The notes under the pieces: model-generated
Databases searched by the model: none
Told to the model about the DNA's origin: nothing
The model's input: the letters and a program-made list of their open reading frames with translations, nothing else
Assembly: GCA_028023455.1 (NCBI GenBank)
Contig: JAQFVV010000031.1
Location: 930,001-994,000 of the forward strand
Direction of reading: 5' to 3'
DNA from: Epiperipatus broadwayi
Lineage: Eukaryota > Onychophora > Udeonychophora > Euonychophora > Peripatidae
Length of the DNA stretch: 64,000 nt
Position numbers and translations under genes: made by a program
Shown: one piece after another, positions 60,600-64,000 of the stretch
Numbering within the stretch: the stretch's first letter is position 1
Layout: each line of letters starts with the position of its first letter

Positions 60600-62157
60600 A
60601 AAATATAAACTTCACTCAAAATATCATTGCAAACAGAATTGATAACATAGCCAGGAATTTTGAGGAATAAGCTGATATCAATAATTTTGATATATATGAT
60701 CTATTCCCTTGCAATTGATGAAAATACAGATGTATAGGATAAATTTCAGCTGGCTGTTTTTATTCACAGAAATGATGTGAACATAAAATGGTAGATCAGA
60801 CAATTATTACAATGTATGTTACAACAACTGAAATTGACCCTTTTAATGCAAATATTTATGAAGTTGTGAATTAATATAATTTATCATTTAAAAAGCTAAT
60901 AACTCTTATAATAGATGTTGCTCCTGCTATGACTAATGTTATTAAAGGAGTTATCATATAACTATAAAAAAAAATATTAGAGAACAAGATAATACTTTTT
61001 TTCAACATTTTCATTCTATTATATTTAAAGATATAAATATCAGACATGTCATGAAAAATGTCATTAAAATTATAAATTATATCCGTGTATGTGAGTTTAA
61101 TCACCATCAATTTAGTAAATTTTTAGAAGATATAGAAAGTGAATATACTGATCTATCTTATTTATACAGAAATTCAGTTGCTTTCTAGTCATAAAGTTTT
61201 AAAGCAATTCTTCCAATTGCTGGACAAAATTATTATTTTAGAAATGAAAAATTGCCAAAATGGAATATTAAAAAATGGATACAAGATCTGTTGTTTTTTG
61301 TTTTTTTTTCAGTTGACAATACAAATCACTTTTAGTCAACTTAATTTTAAACTACAAAAAGCAAACATCATATGGTTATTACATTACTTCATAAAACCAT
61401 GTTTTCAAAGAGAAATTATTACTCTGGCAAAAATAAATTCACAAAAAAAAATGTATCTCATTTTGAATATTGCCAATCATAATTACAAAAATAACCAGAA
61501 TATTTTGTAGTTTAAAATTATGTCGATCAAATTAAATTATTAGAAAATGATTTCAAAATATTTTTGGACTTCAGAAAATGTAAACATCAATTTCACCTAC
61601 TTACTTCTCTTCTATCTATTAATGCTGAAACTGTTGATGATAATTTACAATTTGAATTAAGTGAAATTCAATATAAATCTGTACTGGAACAAATATATAT
61701 GGATGTTGGGATTCCACATTTCTATAATTATTTATTTTCCTTCATATTACATGCAATTAAGCATATTCATCTATGTTCATTAGCACATATTTGTGTAAAC
61801 ACCTATTTTTAACTTAAAAAAATAATAATACTGCAAAAAGATCAAGTATGTGCAATCAATTTTAAAAATAATTATAGTTCAACAAATTAAAACAAATTTA
61901 TTTAATGAAAAATGTTGGTAAGATTTTTCAAAAAAAAATGATACAATTTTATTCAAATAATGTAAATTTGAAAAAAAAAAAATTTTGTACTTCATATATT
62001 TTTTTGTAACATAATTGTATTTTGGACATATATTATTCTGTAAGTATAATTGCAATGTTAATAATAAAAAATCTACTTGCTTTTTAATTTTGAGGGGGGG
62101 GGGTCTAATATGGTCTGCAATTTAATCTATAATACTGTGGTTCTTAGTGAGTTTGAC
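60600..62157 (+). mobile_element. Second hAT transposon (EPM2AIP1/ZBED5-like), decayed, 5' end not found
   Basis: Transposase blocks on the plus strand include YSLAIDENTDV near 60700 with the first catalytic Asp, LIIDVAPAMTNVIKGVI at about 60910-60955 (family: TTDGAPAMTG) with the second Asp, and NTFFQHFHSIIFK. The frame 61139-61510 carries HKVLKQFFQLLDKIIILEMK. The frame 61564-61812 carries DFRKCKHQFHLLTSLLSINA and ends AHICVNTYF (hATC, family: ...STYVCEQ.FS). The 3' terminus AGTTTGACATGCCTG (ends about 62157) is the reverse complement of CAGGCATGTCAAACT, a hAT-type TIR. The following CTCTACAG would be the 8-bp duplication, but I did not find its partner upstream. Confidence 0.75.
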
Positions 62158-63764
62158 ATGCCTGCTCTACAGCAATTTAATATAAAAAAAACAAAGGATT
62201 ATGTTTAAATGGGTTTGTCAGTATTAAATGTCATATATAAAATTCAAGAAAAGAAAATCAAATAATAAAAGATTTGCAGGCAACAACTGGGATACATATA
62301 TCACAGCTCTGAAATAAATAAATATTGAATACTTCATGTTTATGACTATAAATTTGTTTGAATTTAAAATAAAGTTAGATGCTATCGATATCTTTATTTA
62401 TGTGTCTTGTAAATTGTATATATAAACTGTTGAAATGTATGAATTAACTTTTAATATATAAATAATATGTATTTAAAAAGGAATAACCATCAAGTGAAAT
62501 AATATATATATTTCATGAGTTTTTAAAATATTTTATAGGTGGTATATGTTTTGAAGCTAAAAGTTAATAATTAACTGTTTACTAATAATATTAATGAGTT
62601 ATCAGAATTCAAGTTAAAATATGTAAATAACTCTGCCTTGAATCTCATAATAATCTTACATAAAACAAAATAGATGAATGTAGAGCAATATTGGATGAGC
62701 AATTGAGATCATTAAACAGTGTAGATGATCTGAATTTAAATAATTATTTGAAATTCATTTTGATGTATATTGAATGATTAAATGTTAAATGTTTGCTATA
62801 ACTTTTTGAAATTTATTAAAAAATAATAATATGACTTCAATAACTCAAATATATGGATTTAGCTATTGTTATTTATGGATATGTTGAGCTTTAGATGTGC
62901 ATGTGTTTATTGTTATTTTAATAGATTCAATATTAATAACATTATGAATATGTTAAATTATTGAAAGTTTACAATAAAGATTCTATAGATAATTGTGTTT
63001 TACATTGCTCTGTCTGTGTGAGTATATAGATTTCCATGTGATATTCCTGCTCTTATGCTAAATAAATATAAATGCAGTTGTGACATTCCTAATCTTAAAC
63101 TAAATAATGATATGCATTGCTCACTGTTTATCTCTGTGATATTCCTTATACTGCTGAGAAAGTCTGTCATATGATAATTAGTACATTATATATTACAATG
63201 TGTATTAATAGAATATTTTATCAGTGTATATATTTATGCATGTACTTGAATTATAGACAGATGTATTAAGAAATATATATCATTATTATGACCTATTAAT
63301 GACAAGAATCCCAATCATATTCACCTGATTATACTTGGTATTTATGATATCGAGTAATGAGCTATCATATTACTCTTGATAATCAAATTGATATAACTGC
63401 TAATAAGTAACATAATATTACAAGATTTTATAGATGCATGTTTCAGCATTTCATATGCTCTAGGTCATTGATTTTACACCTTATCTAAGAATCTAACTCT
63501 TGTTTGAGTGTATATCAAATGATTATAGAATTATGTGATATTGTATGCATTCACATATATGTATTACTTTCAGATAATAATATTATCAAAATTAAAGATC
63601 AGCATGCAATGTTACTGTGATATAGAATTCATTCAATTGATAATGAAGTCATCATAATAAAATAACTCTGAGACATTTGTTTTTGTAATTTGTTAAGGTG
63701 TATCATAGATTCTCTTTTCACTTACAAATTTCTTTATTTTAACTTTGGTACTACCAAAGTGGCT
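62158..63764. other. AT-rich stretch, nothing recognised
   Basis: The palindrome ACTTTGGTACTACCAAAGT at about 63742-63760 sits just before the LINE 5' end. Otherwise no structure. Confidence 0.5.
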
Positions 63765-64000
63765 GCAGAAAGGAGTTTGCTATTGACTGAAAGGAGACCC
63801 TTTGATTCTTCTTGGAGGCCTTAAAAAAACTGAGCAGGCAAATTCCTAATGTCCATTCCATATACTCTTGTTGTTGCAGCTGTTATTACTATGTGATTAG
63901 TCATATAGTATACAAACATTGTTGGGCTGCTCACCAACATGCATTAGCCAGCATGGTGAGTTTATAGGCTTTTTACCTCTGAGTTTAAGATCAAGAAACA
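63765..64000 (+). mobile_element. 5' UTR of a second RTE-like LINE, plus strand (runs off window)
   Basis: About 213 bp match the reverse complement of 366-578, including GGAGGCCTTAAA, GCAAATTCCTAATGTCCA and GGGCTGCTCACCAACA. By comparison with the left copy, the endonuclease start codon should lie roughly 150-200 bp beyond the window edge. Confidence 0.7.

Overview
This window reads as intergenic DNA from an animal (metazoan) nuclear genome. It is very AT-rich, by eye roughly 70-75% A+T. It has no operon-like gene packing, no ribosome binding sites and no open frame longer than 198 codons. I found no convincing host gene, rRNA or functional tRNA. Almost everything identifiable is a transposable element relic: RTE/BovB-like and CR1/Jockey/L2-type LINEs, hAT transposons of the ZBED/GTF2IRD2/EPM2AIP1 type, a Penelope-like element, tRNA-derived SINE heads, foldback MITEs, and a family of LTR retrotransposons with unusually long LTRs. 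This mix fits an invertebrate (mollusc, chelicerate, cnidarian or AT-rich insect). I cannot choose among these from sequence alone.

Layout. 1-580: 5' end of an RTE-like LINE on the minus strand. 2407-3165: two copies of a palindromic-MITE arm and a SINE. 3787-11942: LTR retrotransposon A, with 2.1-2.2 kb LTRs, a long non-coding leader that looks like an intron, and a gag/pol remnant lacking protease, RT and integrase. 12085-12340: end of a related LTR on the minus strand. 12669-12845: a minisatellite. 14276-14515: a near-perfect palindromic MITE. 15364-15470: a TTA microsatellite. 18997-21219: a complete but decayed hAT element with an exact 8-bp target duplication. 21747-22211: an element with 74-bp inverted repeats. 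About 23460-26060: LTR relic E, split by an inverted-repeat insertion. 26255-26580, 27163-27237 and 31898-32135: a second foldback MITE family. 27744-30000: LTR relic D. 30670-31290: 3' end of a LINE. 33915-34330, 37535-38050 and 42150-42740: three minus-strand LINE pieces. 34471-37324: solo LTR B with a 4-bp target duplication. 41125-41640 and 51336-53760: RTE-like LINE copies. 45690-47060: the Penelope-like element. 49440-50538: LTR 3' part F. 57702-58683: a 1-kb TIR element. 60600-62157: a second hAT. 63765-64000: the 5' end of another RTE-like LINE on the plus strand.

The most interesting structure is the long-LTR family (A, B, C, D, E, F). Its LTRs start with a 36-37 nt hairpin whose arms co-vary between copies. 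They carry a TATA box 620-680 bp in, followed by a run of TTCAG/ATTCTG repeats, then a GTAA splice donor. In A the gag start sits about 90 bp after a strong polypyrimidine-CTAG acceptor, so the element probably splices a 3.6-kb leader intron. No gene here works as a pathway. The window is a graveyard of elements inserted into each other.
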